Positions 54,090-63,010 of a stretch of 64,000 nucleotides of DNA are shown in pieces (position 1 is the stretch's first letter; each line of letters opens with the position of its first letter). The position numbers were made by a program, and so were the translations under genes. The notes under the pieces were generated by a model. The model had not been told where the DNA came from and did not search any database. It saw only the letters and a program-made list of their open reading frames with translations. The DNA comes from Acidobacteriota bacterium (lineage in GTDB: Bacteria > Acidobacteriota > Terriglobia > Terriglobales > Acidobacteriaceae). The stretch is taken from the NCBI GenBank assembly GCA_013289685.1, contig JABCZL010000004.1, positions 1-64,000 of the forward strand, read 5' to 3'.

Positions 54090-55361
54090 ATGAAAGTTCT
54101 GGTCCTAGGAAGCGGCGGGCGCGAGCATGCGCTGGTATGGAAGCTGCGGCAGTCGCCGCGCGTCTCGCAACTTTACTGCGCGCCAGGGAACGGCGGGATC
54201 GCGGACGACGCTGAGTGTGTGGCTGCGGACCTGAAGAGTCTGGAGTCGATCACGGCGCTGGCTACGCGTCTGCAGCCGGATCTCACGGTGGTGGGGCCGG
54301 AGCTGCCTCTTACTCTTGGCGTCGTCGATGAGTTTACCCGGCGCGGGTGGCCTGCGTTTGGTCCGACGCGGGCCGCGGCGCAGCTGGAATGGAGCAAGAG
54401 TTTTGCCAAAGAATTTCTAAAGCGGCACCGCATCCCAACGGCTCCCTTTGCCATTTGCGATTCGATCGAGCAGGTGCGGTCGGCGCTGGGTCATTTTCAC
54501 ATGCCGGTGGTTGTGAAGGCCGATGGACTGGCCGCGGGCAAGGGTGTGGTGATCGCCAAGAGCAAGGAAGAGGCGGCCAGCGTGGCGGCCGAAATGCTGA
54601 GCGGGAAGATGCTGGGCGAAGCGGGAGCGCGGGTGGTGCTGGAAGAATGTTTGAAGGGGGACGAGCTTTCCTTTCTGGTGTTCAGCGACGGCGAGCGTGT
54701 GGTCCCGCTGGTGGCAGCTCAGGATCATAAGCGTGTGGGCGACGGCGACAGCGGCCCGAATACGGGTGGGATGGGCGCGTATTCGACGGCGGACCTTGTC
54801 GACGATCGGATGCGCGACTGGCTGGTGCACCATGTTGCGCAGCCGGTGGTAGCGGGCATGAAGGCCGAGGACGCGGAATTTAAGGGCGTGCTGTACTGCG
54901 GGCTGATGATGACGGCGCGCGGGCCGATGGTGCTGGAGTTCAACTGCCGCTTTGGCGATCCGGAGACGCAGCCGATCCTGATGCGGCTGGAGAGCGATTT
55001 GACCGAGGCGCTGGAAGCTTCGATTAAAGGGCGTGTCAGCGAAGGCGATTTCAAGTGGTCTCGGGATGCGGCGGTGTGCGTGGTGATGTCGTCGGGAGGA
55101 TATCCGGGGACGTACGAAGTGGGGAAAAGAATTGATGGTCTCGAAGAAGCGGGGGCGGTTTCAGGCGTGGAAGTTTTTCATGCGGGGACTTCGAAGCGCG
55201 ATGGAGTTTATTACACCGCGGGCGGGCGAGTGTTGGGAGTGACGGCGCGGGCGGGGGATCTGGAGACGGCCGTGGCACACGCTTATGAGGCTTGCGGGAA
55301 GATTAGTTTTGATGGGGCGCATTACCGGAAGGATATTGCGGGGCGGGCGTTGAAGAGGTGA
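54090..55361 (+). CDS. purD: Phosphoribosylamine-glycine ligase
   Basis: 423 residues, the normal PurD length. MKVLVLGSGGREHALVWKL is the N-terminal GAR-synthetase motif. The ATP-grasp domain shows VVKADGLAAGKGVVIAKS, LSFLVFSDG and EFNCRFGDPETQPILMRL (metal ligands). It joins glycine to phosphoribosylamine in purine synthesis. purE follows on the same strand after 156 bases. Confidence 0.98.
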   Translation: MKVLVLGSGGREHALVWKLRQSPRVSQLYCAPGNGGIADDAECVAADLKSLESITALATRLQPDLTVVGPELPLTLGVVDEFTRRGWPAFGPTRAAAQLEWSKSFAKEFLKRHRIPTAPFAICDSIEQVRSALGHFHMPVVVKADGLAAGKGVVIAKSKEEAASVAAEMLSGKMLGEAGARVVLEECLKGDELSFLVFSDGERVVPLVAAQDHKRVGDGDSGPNTGGMGAYSTADLVDDRMRDWLVHHVAQPVVAGMKAEDAEFKGVLYCGLMMTARGPMVLEFNCRFGDPETQPILMRLESDLTEALEASIKGRVSEGDFKWSRDAAVCVVMSSGGYPGTYEVGKRIDGLEEAGAVSGVEVFHAGTSKRDGVYYTAGGRVLGVTARAGDLETAVAHAYEACGKISFDGAHYRKDIAGRALKR

Positions 55362-55410
55362 TTCGTCGCAGAAAATCCTTCCTGGGGCGCAGGTGGTGCA
55401 GGCGAACACG

Positions 55411-55470
55411 AGGTCCTTCGACTGCGAAAGCGATTCACTTCGTGAATCACTTTCTTCGCTCAGGATGACA
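55411..55470. repeat. Family D repeat between purD and purE
   Basis: AGGTCCTTCGACTGCGAAAG, CGATTCACTTCGTGAATCAC (a hairpin), then TTCGCTCAGGATGACA. Confidence 0.75.
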
Positions 55471-55517
55471 TTTTCATAGAGTGGGTTTCACAAGGAACAT
55501 GTTCAAGAGGAGCATGA

Positions 55518-56039
55518 ATGAGTAAGACTTTGGTTTCGATTGTGATGGGGAGTGATTCGGATCTGGAGATGATGCGCGAGGCGGGGAAGGCGCTCGACGA
55601 GTTTGGGATCGGGTATGAGATGGACGTGACTTCGGCGCACCGGTCACCGGATCGGACGGCGGACTTCGCACGGAAGGCCGCGGGGCGCGGGATTCAGGTG
55701 ATCATTGCGGGGGCGGGTGGGGCGGCGCATCTAGCGGGGGTGATCGCGGCGCACACGACTTTGCCGGTGATTGGGGTGCCGATTCCTTCGACTTCTCTGC
55801 AAGGGATGGATTCGCTGCTGGCAACGGTGCAGATGCCGGCGGGGATTCCGGTGGCTACGGTTGCGATCGGAAAGCCGGGAGCGACGAATGCGGGGATTTT
55901 GGCGGCGCAGATGATTGGGTTGGGGGATGAGGCGGTGGCGAAGAAGCTTGTTTCGCACAAAGAAAAGTTGGCGCGCGGGGTGGAGGAGAAGTCGAGGAAG
56001 CTGCGGGAGAGTTTCGCTCCTCGGAATGACAAGTCTTGA
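55518..56039 (+). CDS. purE: N5-carboxyaminoimidazole ribonucleotide mutase
   Basis: 173 residues. Class I PurE motifs are present: [54 protein letters not shown] and [20 protein letters not shown]. The C-terminal 10 residues ([10 protein letters not shown]) come from sequence resembling the family D repeat tail (CGGAATGACAA, as at 24521), so the natural C-terminus may have been extended. It converts N5-CAIR to CAIR in purine synthesis. Confidence 0.97.
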   Translation: MSKTLVSIVMGSDSDLEMMREAGKALDEFGIGYEMDVTSAHRSPDRTADFARKAAGRGIQVIIAGAGGAAHLAGVIAAHTTLPVIGVPIPSTSLQGMDSLLATVQMPAGIPVATVAIGKPGATNAGILAAQMIGLGDEAVAKKLVSHKEKLARGVEEKSRKLRESFAPRNDKS

Positions 56040-56097
56040 AGGACAACTTCCTTGTAGAAATTCCTCTATAGGCCTTTGGTGGTTTTTTGGTGAAAGG

Positions 56098-56149
56098 GAT
56101 TCTTCGACTTGCGCTCGCCTTCGCTCGCGACAGCGCTCAGAATGACAGA
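56098..56149. repeat. Family D repeat after purE
   Basis: GATTCTTCGACTTGCGCTCG, a stem, then AGCGCTCAGAATGACAG. Between the convergent purE and galU genes. Confidence 0.7.
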
Positions 56150-56169
56150 TTGTTTCGCCGAGCTTAGAC

Positions 56170-57045
56170 CTACAGTTTCAATCCCTTCAGATATTCGCGG
56201 AACGGGCCGCCGAGGTCGGTGCGCTTCAGGGCGAATTCTACTGTCGCCTTCAGGAACCCCAGCTTGTCACCCGTGTCGTAGCGGCGGCCTTCGTAGACGT
56301 AGGCGTACATTTTTTCCTGCTTGAGCAACATGCGCATGCCGTCGGTGAGTTGGAGTTCGCCACCGGCGCCGGCCTGGGTCTTAGCCAGACAATCGAAAAT
56401 TGCCGGGGTCAGGATGTAGCGGCCGATGATGGCCAGGTTCGACGGCGCGTCCTCGGGCTTGGGCTTTTCCACCATGTTGCGAATCTCGAAGAGGCGGCCG
56501 TTGAATCCGTCGGCGGGCTGGGCATCGAAGACACCGTAGGAGGAAATCATTTTGCCTTCGACGACTTGCGCGGCGATCACTGAGCACTGTTTCTGGTCGA
56601 AGACATTCACCATCTGCTTGAGGGCGGGGACCTGGGCATCGATGACGTCATCGGCCAGCAGCACGGCGAAGGGTTCGTTGCCGACGAGTTCGCGCGCCAT
56701 GAGCACGGCGTGGCCGAGGCCCAGCGCTTCTTTCTGGCGGACGTAGGCGACGTGCATCATGTCGGAAATGTTGCGGACGATTTTGAGCAGGTCGGTCTTG
56801 CGGCGCTCCTCGAGCATTTTTTCGAGTTCGTAGCTGACGTCGAAGTGATCTTCAATGGCCTGCTTGCCGCGGCCGGTGATGATGAGGATCTGGTCGCAGC
56901 CCGAGGCCATAGCTTCCTCGACGCCGTATTGAATGATGGGCTTGTCGACGATGGGAAGCATTTCCTTGGGCTGGGCTTTGGTGGCGGGCAGAAAGCGGGT
57001 GCCCAGACCGGCGGCGGGGAAAACGGCTTTGCGGACTTTCATCAT
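56170..57045 (-). CDS. galU: UTP-glucose-1-phosphate uridylyltransferase
   Basis: 291 residues. The nucleotidyltransferase signature KAVFPAAGLGTRFLPATKAQPKEMLPIVDKP opens the protein; VLLADDVIDAQ holds the metal Asp and VEKPKPEDAPSNLAIIGRYIL the sugar site. Start at 57045 or the adjacent ATG at 57042. It makes UDP-glucose for envelope polysaccharides. mfd lies upstream on the same strand; a small GTCGTT-type repeat fills the gap. Confidence 0.97.
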   Translation of the reverse strand: MMKVRKAVFPAAGLGTRFLPATKAQPKEMLPIVDKPIIQYGVEEAMASGCDQILIITGRGKQAIEDHFDVSYELEKMLEERRKTDLLKIVRNISDMMHVAYVRQKEALGLGHAVLMARELVGNEPFAVLLADDVIDAQVPALKQMVNVFDQKQCSVIAAQVVEGKMISSYGVFDAQPADGFNGRLFEIRNMVEKPKPEDAPSNLAIIGRYILTPAIFDCLAKTQAGAGGELQLTDGMRMLLKQEKMYAYVYEGRRYDTGDKLGFLKATVEFALKRTDLGGPFREYLKGLKL

Positions 57046-57049
57046 GGCG

Positions 57050-57083
57050 GTCGTTGGTCGCTGGTCGTTAGTCGTTGGTCGTT
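57050..57083. repeat. GTCGTTGGTCGT tandem repeat
   Basis: GTCGTTGGTCGCTGGTCGTT then AGTCGTTGGTCGTT. Related to 37228-37262 on the opposite strand. Confidence 0.65.
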
Positions 57084-57155
57084 ATCTGAGATCGGCGCGG
57101 GAATAATTGTAACTGGTCGTGTTCCGTGCCGCGAACTAGGGCGGCCATCCCACCT

Positions 57156-60100
57156 TCACTGAGGGTTGTTCCCACTCAAACTTGAGTCCAATAAAGATGC
57201 CACATCGATGGTCGCCAGTTGCTCTAACACCGTGCGGAGGGCGCGGAGAACTTCGTCCGCGGCTGTCGCCTTCAGGGCGAATTTCAGCATGCCGTCTGGG
57301 GTGAATTGCGCGCCGCGCTGGGCGGAGACGAATCTGGCGAGCTGTTCGGGATCGACGGCGGCGTTTTGGCGGAACTTGAACGTGACGAAGTCGCGCTTGC
57401 GTTCGATGGCGTTGACGCCTACACGCATGCACAGCAGCTTTAGGCTCGCGTAGTCGAGGAGGTTGCGAACGGGTGCGGGCGGCGGGCCGTAGCGGTCTGT
57501 TAGTTCTGCAGCTACATCTGCGAGTTGCGATTCGGTTTCGACGCGGGCTACGCGCTTGTACATTTGCAGGCGCTGATTTTCTTCCGGGATGTAGTCCGAG
57601 TTAATGCGGATGTTCAGACCGAGGTTGAGTTGGGTCTCGGCTTCGTCGGGGGCGGATTCGCCTTTCATTTCGCGGACGGCGCGTTCGAGCATCTGCGTGT
57701 AGAGTTCGAAGCCGATGGCTTCGATGTGTCCGCTTTGCTCGCCGCCTAAGAGATTTCCTGCGCCGCGCAACTCCAAATCTAAAGCGGCGATCTTGAATCC
57801 GGCGCCGAGGTCGGAAAACTCTTTCAAGGCGGCGAGACGACGGCGGGCGATCGGCGTCAGTTCCACTTCTTTCGGAATCAGTAAATACGCGTAGGCGCGG
57901 CGGTTGGAGCGGCCGACGCGTCCGCGGAGCTGGTAGAGCTCGGAGAGGCCGAGGCGATCGGCGCGATTAATCAAGATCGTGTTGCAGAGCGGGATGTCGA
58001 GGCCGTTTTCGATGATCGTGGTGGCGACCAGAATGTCGGCTTCGTGATGCATGAAGCCGAGCATTACTTTTTCGAGTTCGGCTTCACCCATCTGGCCGTG
58101 GCCGACGATGATCTTGGCTTTCGGAACGAGCTCCTGCAGTTTCGCCGCAATTTCCCAGATGCTGTCGACGCGGTTGTGGACGAAGTAGACCTGGCCGCCG
58201 CGTTCCAATTCTTGTTCCAACGCGGACTGAATTAATTTGTCGTCCCAGCTGGCGACGACGGTTTGGATCGCCATGCGATCTTTGGGCGGAGTTTCGATTA
58301 CGCTCATGTCGCGCAGTCCGACCAGCGACATGTGCAGCGTGCGCGGGATGGGCGTGGCCGACATGGTGAGGACGTCGACTTGCTTGCGCATCTGCTTGAT
58401 GCGCTCTTTGTGGCGCACGCCGAAGCGCTGTTCTTCGTCGACGATGAGCAGGCCGAGGTCGGCGAATTTCAGGTCTTTCGAAAGGATGCGGTGGGTGCCG
58501 ATGAGGATGTCGATTTTGCCGGTCTCCGCTTTTTGCAGAATTTCTTTTTGCTGCTTGGGATTACGGAAACGGCTGATCATTTCGATGGTGACGGGGAATG
58601 GGCCGAAGCGCTGTTTGAAAGTTTCGAAATGCTGGAACGCGAGAACCGTCGTCGGCGCGAGCACGGCGACCTGTTTGTTGTCGCCGACGGCTTTGAATGC
58701 GGCGCGCATGGCGACTTCTGTCTTGCCGTAGCCGACGTCGCCGCAGAGCAGTCGGTCCATGGGCTGCGTGGATTCCATGTCGCGGGTTACGTCTTTGATG
58801 GCCTGGGCTTGGTCTTCGGTCTCGTTGAACTCGAAGGCGTCTTCAAACTCGCGGACGAATTCATTGCCCGCGGGGAAGGAATGGCCTACCGCCATTTTGC
58901 GTTCGGCGTAGAGCTTCAGGAGTTCGTCGGCCATGTCTTTCATGGCCTTGCGTACGCGGGCTTTGGTTTTGGACCACGCCTGGGTGCCAAGGTGACTCAG
59001 GGCGGGCTTGGCGCCTTCGGACGAGCGGTATTTCTGAATCAGGTCGAGGCGCGTGAGGGGGACGTAGAGGCGCGCGCCTTCGGCGTACTCGAGCAACATG
59101 AACTCGGCGTTGCCGTCGCCCTGATTGATTTCTTTCAGGCCCTGATACTGTCCGATGCCGTGCTCGACGTGGACGACGTAGTCGCCGACTTGCAGGTCGC
59201 GGAAATCGGAAAGGAAGGCGGAGACTTTCGACTTCTGGCGCTGCGGGCGCGACGCGACGGTGTCGGATTCGTCGAACAGATCGCGGGCGCCGAAAATGGC
59301 GAGGTGGGCGTCGGGGAACATCACGCCGTCTGGGACGTAGGCTTTGGCGAGCGTGGTGGTGAGGACTTCGCCGGCGAAGTAACTGGTCTCGTCGGCGTAA
59401 CTTTCGCCGCCGCGAGTGCGGCTGCCCAGGCGGAAGCTCACGTTGTACTCGGTGAAAATGTCGGCCAGGCGCTCGACTTCGCCAGTGTTGGGGACAGAGA
59501 ACAGAACTTGATTGCCCTGGCCGGTGAGCTTCTGGACTTCATCGAGCATGGTGGGAACCGCGCCGTGGAAGCGGGGAGTGGGCTGAGTCAGGAAAGTTAC
59601 GGCTTCGTCTTCAGCGGTGCGGGTGATGCCGAGATGCTCTACGTCGGCTCCGGTTTGGGACGCGACTTTTTTCCACCAGCCGTCTGGAGGAAGATACAGA
59701 TCCACAGGGCGCACGAGATTGCCGACTCCGCTGCGCTCGTGGGCTTCTTCGACGCGGGCCCAGAAGCGGTCGAATTCGGTGCGCAGCAGATCGGGTTCGT
59801 CGAGCAACACGGCGGCGCCAGGGAGCAAGTCGAAGACCGTGCGATCGGCTCCGGCGACCGGGGCATAAAACTCCCAGCCGGGGAAAACGGTGACGCCGCC
59901 GGAGCGCACGGCAGCTTCGACGATTTCTTCAGTACCGGTGATGCGCTTACCGGAGAGGCGCGTATGAATTGCGCCGAGAAGATGATCGCTGACCGGGGTT
60001 TCGGTGAGCGGCAAGAGAAGCGCTTCGTCCATGGGATTGGACGAACGCTGCGACGCGGGGTCGAAGCGACGGATGGATTCGACTTCGTCGCCGAAGAACT

Positions 60101-60716
60101 CGATGCGGACCGGGCGCTCGGCCTCGGGAGAATAAACATCGAGGATGCCACCGCGCAGGGCGTACTGTCCGGGCATTTCGACGACATCGGCGGATTCGTA
60201 GCCGACGGTGTTCAGGTGAGCGAGCAGGTTCTCGACGTCGAAGGATTCGCCGCGGCGCAGAATGCGGGCCAGGTCGGTGTAGTAGTCGGCGGAGCGCTGA
60301 AGAATGGCGGTGGCCGCGATCGGGGAGACGACAATCGACGCCTTGCCGGTGGCGATCTTCCACAGGGCGGTGGCGCGCTCCTCTTGTAACTCGGGATGGG
60401 GGGAAAGATTCTGGAACGGCAGCACGTCGCGAGCCGGAAGGGCGACGACGGACTCGGGATCGCAGGCGCTGGTCAGTTCGCAGAATCCGCGCAGCACGGG
60501 GACGAAATCTTCGACGGCGCGATTGTCATTGACGACGACAATGAGGGGGCGGTCGGCACTGCGGCGCAAAAGCACGAGGAGCAAGGCTTTTGCCGTAGGT
60601 GAGAGTCCGGAGACACGAATGCGCCCCGTGCCCTCCCGGAGGTGGGAGGCAACACGCGTGAAGGCGGGAAGCATTTCTACGTCCGCGAAGAGTTCGCGAA
60701 CGAAGGGAAGCAGCAT
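57156..60716 (-). CDS. mfd: Transcription-repair coupling factor
   Basis: About 1186 residues from the ATG at 60716; the upstream extension to 60773 is not conserved. The UvrB-homology part and RNA-polymerase-interacting domain (VGDYVVHVEHGIGQYQGLKEI) precede the RecG-like motor: Walker A LCGDVGYGKTEVAMRAAF, DEEQRFGV, TMSATPIPRTLHMSL, and motif VI GRVGRSNRRAYAYLL. The C-terminal TRCF domain ends LDSSLSGNNPQ. Mfd removes stalled RNA polymerase and recruits UvrA. A long overlapping frame on the opposite strand is a shadow. Confidence 0.98.
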   Translation of the reverse strand: MLLPFVRELFADVEMLPAFTRVASHLREGTGRIRVSGLSPTAKALLLVLLRRSADRPLIVVVNDNRAVEDFVPVLRGFCELTSACDPESVVALPARDVLPFQNLSPHPELQEERATALWKIATGKASIVVSPIAATAILQRSADYYTDLARILRRGESFDVENLLAHLNTVGYESADVVEMPGQYALRGGILDVYSPEAERPVRIEFFGDEVESIRRFDPASQRSSNPMDEALLLPLTETPVSDHLLGAIHTRLSGKRITGTEEIVEAAVRSGGVTVFPGWEFYAPVAGADRTVFDLLPGAAVLLDEPDLLRTEFDRFWARVEEAHERSGVGNLVRPVDLYLPPDGWWKKVASQTGADVEHLGITRTAEDEAVTFLTQPTPRFHGAVPTMLDEVQKLTGQGNQVLFSVPNTGEVERLADIFTEYNVSFRLGSRTRGGESYADETSYFAGEVLTTTLAKAYVPDGVMFPDAHLAIFGARDLFDESDTVASRPQRQKSKVSAFLSDFRDLQVGDYVVHVEHGIGQYQGLKEINQGDGNAEFMLLEYAEGARLYVPLTRLDLIQKYRSSEGAKPALSHLGTQAWSKTKARVRKAMKDMADELLKLYAERKMAVGHSFPAGNEFVREFEDAFEFNETEDQAQAIKDVTRDMESTQPMDRLLCGDVGYGKTEVAMRAAFKAVGDNKQVAVLAPTTVLAFQHFETFKQRFGPFPVTIEMISRFRNPKQQKEILQKAETGKIDILIGTHRILSKDLKFADLGLLIVDEEQRFGVRHKERIKQMRKQVDVLTMSATPIPRTLHMSLVGLRDMSVIETPPKDRMAIQTVVASWDDKLIQSALEQELERGGQVYFVHNRVDSIWEIAAKLQELVPKAKIIVGHGQMGEAELEKVMLGFMHHEADILVATTIIENGLDIPLCNTILINRADRLGLSELYQLRGRVGRSNRRAYAYLLIPKEVELTPIARRRLAALKEFSDLGAGFKIAALDLELRGAGNLLGGEQSGHIEAIGFELYTQMLERAVREMKGESAPDEAETQLNLGLNIRINSDYIPEENQRLQMYKRVARVETESQLADVAAELTDRYGPPPAPVRNLLDYASLKLLCMRVGVNAIERKRDFVTFKFRQNAAVDPEQLARFVSAQRGAQFTPDGMLKFALKATAADEVLRALRTVLEQLATIDVASLLDSSLSGNNPQ

Positions 60717-60783
60717 GCTTTTTGATTTTAGCAGGATTGGGGAGAGTGGGTTTCGGGAGTGGGAGGGTTCCAAGAGAGGATCA

Positions 60784-60826
60784 AAATCCCCACTTCTCGC
60801 AAAGAACGCGAGAAATGGGGCACCCG
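60784..60826. repeat. Family B palindromic repeat
   Basis: AAATCCCCACTTCTCGCAAA then GAACGCGAGAAATGGGGCAC and CCG. A perfect member of the family, upstream of both mfd and the ArsR gene. Confidence 0.88.
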
Positions 60827-60914
60827 GGTGTCCCTAAATAAAAATCAGTTGACAAGGAATCCTGCGCGGTGTATTTAACCTACTAGTTATTTAACTGAGT
60901 GGTTGATTACAGAT

Positions 60915-61286
60915 ATGGCAGATCGACTGAGCGAAACTTTCGGGGCGCTGGCGGACCCTACGCGGAGGGCGATTCTGGCGCGGCTGACGTCGGGGGAGGC
61001 CTCAGTCACCGAACTGGCGTCGCCGTTCGCCATGAGCATGCCGGCAATTTCCAAGCATCTGAAGGTGTTGGAGCGAGCGGGGTTGATTGCGCGCGGGCGC
61101 GAGGCGCAATGGAGGCCGTGCCGGTTGCAGGCTGGTCCGCTGCACGACGTGGCCGGGTGGGTGGAACACTACCGGCGATTCTGGGAGCAGAGCTTCGATC
61201 GATTGGACGATTATCTGCGGGAACTGAAGAAAAAGGATTCGAAAGATAAGGAGAAGAAACATGTCCGCAAACAACGCAAAGGTTAG
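60915..61286 (+). CDS. ArsR-family winged-helix regulator
   Basis: 123 residues from the ATG at 60915; TTG at 60903 is less likely. SETFGALADPTRRAILARL and SMPAISKHLKVLERAGLIARGREAQWRPC are the helices and wing of the family. No metal-binding Cys pair is seen, and the tail is Lys-rich (KKKDSKDKEKK). This SmtB/ArsR type next to an SRPBCC gene is usual for a non-metal regulator of an AHSA1-type protein. It overlaps the next gene by 26 bases. Confidence 0.93.
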   Translation: MADRLSETFGALADPTRRAILARLTSGEASVTELASPFAMSMPAISKHLKVLERAGLIARGREAQWRPCRLQAGPLHDVAGWVEHYRRFWEQSFDRLDDYLRELKKKDSKDKEKKHVRKQRKG

Positions 61287-61779
61287 CGCGGCCGGAATTA
61301 GCAATGCAAAGCAATCTTCGGAGTGGGATCTGGTGATCACGCGAGTGTTCGACGCGCCCAGAGAACTGGTATTCAAGGCGTGGACCGAGACCAAACACAT
61401 GGCGCAATGGTGGGGGCCGAAGGGTTTCACGAATCCGGTGTGTGAGCTGGACGTGCGGGCCGGAGGAGCGATTCGCATTCATATGCGCGCTCCCAATGGC
61501 GTGGTGTATCCGATGAGCGGGGTGTTTGAAGAAATCATCGAGCCGGAGCGGCTGGTTTTTGTGAGCAGCGCGCTGGATGACAAGGGCAACTCCATGTTCG
61601 ATGTGCGGAGCACTGTGATTTTTGCCGAGCAGCGCGGGAAAACTGCGCTGACGCTGCAGCTTCGAGTGATCAAAGCCACCGCGCAGGCTCCACAGTATCT
61701 CAAGGGGATGGAAGCGGGATGGACCCAGAGTCTGGATCGTCTCGGCGATCTGCTGGACGTGATTACTGGACGTCATTAA
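61261..61779 (+). CDS. SRPBCC (AHSA1-like) protein
   Basis: 172 residues. DLVITRVFDAPRELVFKAWTETKHMAQWWGPKGFTNPVCELDVRAGGAIRIHM is the START/AHSA1 fold, with FEEIIEPERLVF and GWTQSLDRLGDLL near the end. It overlaps the ArsR gene, so the two are co-translated. Proteins of this kind bind small hydrophobic ligands; the ligand is unknown. In many bacteria a RibD-like reductase gene comes third; here only a remnant is left. Confidence 0.9.
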   Translation: MSANNAKVSAAGISNAKQSSEWDLVITRVFDAPRELVFKAWTETKHMAQWWGPKGFTNPVCELDVRAGGAIRIHMRAPNGVVYPMSGVFEEIIEPERLVFVSSALDDKGNSMFDVRSTVIFAEQRGKTALTLQLRVIKATAQAPQYLKGMEAGWTQSLDRLGDLLDVITGRH

Positions 61780-61794
61780 GGGAGAGCGCGACAG

Positions 61795-61899
61795 ATGAGA
61801 AAAGTGATCTGGCTCATGCGTACATCGGTAGACGGGTTTGTGGCCGGACGCCCGTCCCTACATGGACCGCGCTTAACCCCGCAACAGGGGCCGGGTTAG
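61795..61899 (+). pseudogene. Truncated dihydrofolate-reductase-like (RibD C-terminal family) remnant
   Basis: ATG at 61795 reads MRKVIWLMRTSVDGFVAG, the usual beginning of the DHFR/RibD-C reductase family, then after 18 residues switches to unrelated RPSLHGPRLTPQQGPG and stops at 61899. The break coincides with CGCCCGTCCCTACATG, the same kind of sequence as the repeat at 54017 (CGGCTGTCCCTACATG). A 16-residue family tail is therefore missing its whole catalytic domain. Confidence 0.75.
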
Positions 61900-62727
61900 G
61901 CAGGTGGGACCGCCGCTGCCGTTGATGCAGATTTCGCTCCCGGGGAAGGTGCGCACGTCGAATCCGACGTGGCGGAGGCGAGCGTTCGTGTTGCGGTTCT
62001 CTTCGATGGCGAGCAGGCGCTTTCCGCCCAGCGCGAGGACGTTGCAGGCCAGGGTGTCGCGCTCGGAATCGTCGATGGAGATGAACTGGTAGCCGCGCGA
62101 CTTGAGCAGTTCGACGGTTTCGACCGCGAGCCAGGGGAGATCGACCAACGCGGTTCGCTCGTCGAGCAGGCTGATCAGCGACATCAGGTGCAGGCAGGCT
62201 GACGGTCCGGGGCCGTACGGGAGCGGCGCGGAAAGAACGCCTATGCCCTTGGGCGCGAGAAGGGCGCGCATCTGTTCGATGCCGGCCGCGTTGGTGCGGT
62301 AGCCATGACCGATGAGCAGCGTCTTCGAATCGAGCCAGAGGATGTCTCCAGCTTCGGTAGTGCCGGGCGCGACGATCTTGGCCAGCGTGGGAATGCCGAG
62401 GTGCGTGCAGAATGAGCCGTGGGTCCGGCCTTCGGCGACTCGGTTGGCTTTGCCGGGACGCATGACGATCAGGCCGAAGTCGGTGGCGAGTGAGGCGTCG
62501 TGAGCGTAGACGGCATCGAGAGAAACGTCGGGAGCGGGAGGCGCCTCGATCACTTCCGTGCCTGCAGTTTCCAGTTCGCGGCAAAGAGCGTCATGCTGCG
62601 ACTGAGCCGTGGCGAAGTCGGGGGCATGATGAAAGCCGAGATCGCGCCAACGCGCGGCTCTTTCGGGCTGGTTCCATCCCGCGGTTCGAGGGGAGCACAC
62701 CAGGACGCGCTGGAGCGGTCCGACCAT
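61873..62727 (-). CDS. Dimethylarginine dimethylaminohydrolase-like amidinotransferase-fold protein
   Basis: 284 residues from the ATG at 62727 (a TTG at 62748 would add seven). The catalytic set is recognisable: DAVYAHDASLATDFG (Asp), EAGDILWLD, the catalytic His in GPSACLHLMSLI, and the nucleophile Cys in INGSGGPTCLTRPLL near the C-terminus. The fold hydrolyses methylarginines to citrulline and a methylamine or acts on other guanidino compounds. The 3' end overlaps the reductase remnant on the other strand. Confidence 0.85.
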   Translation of the reverse strand: MVGPLQRVLVCSPRTAGWNQPERAARWRDLGFHHAPDFATAQSQHDALCRELETAGTEVIEAPPAPDVSLDAVYAHDASLATDFGLIVMRPGKANRVAEGRTHGSFCTHLGIPTLAKIVAPGTTEAGDILWLDSKTLLIGHGYRTNAAGIEQMRALLAPKGIGVLSAPLPYGPGPSACLHLMSLISLLDERTALVDLPWLAVETVELLKSRGYQFISIDDSERDTLACNVLALGGKRLLAIEENRNTNARLRHVGFDVRTFPGSEICINGSGGPTCLTRPLLRG

Positions 62728-62937
62728 GGAGTGCCCGTTGGATGCCAAGCCGGGTTGGGTGGATGTGGGCAGAGTGTGCCTCCTGAGGGAATCTGAGCGA
62801 TGGGAAGATTTTAAGGCACCGCAGGCGCAAACGAGAAGCGGGGTGAGAGTGGGAAGGCTTTGTTTAGCGGTTCTAGCTTCAGGTCTGTTCAGGAGAAGAC
62901 TTCTTCCGCCCCCTGGGGCTCGCTCTTTGTCTTCTAC

Positions 62938-62991
62938 CTATCCCACGGCTCACGCTGTGGGCTGCATTCTTGCGCCGCCTCGCGGCTGAAG
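62938..62991. repeat. Family G two-hairpin repeat
   Basis: CCCACGGCTCACGCTGTGGG then CTGCATTCTTGCGCCGCCTC and GCGGCTGAAG. Between the DDAH-like gene and the PilZ gene. Confidence 0.75.
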
Positions 62992-63010
62992 TCTGCAAGA
63001 TTTCGTGCTT

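Noticed and set aside
58263..60389. 708-residue open frame on the plus strand inside mfd
   Set aside because: It lies wholly opposite a well-conserved gene; long antisense frames are common at this GC and codon bias. Its composition is mirror-like, with no family motif.
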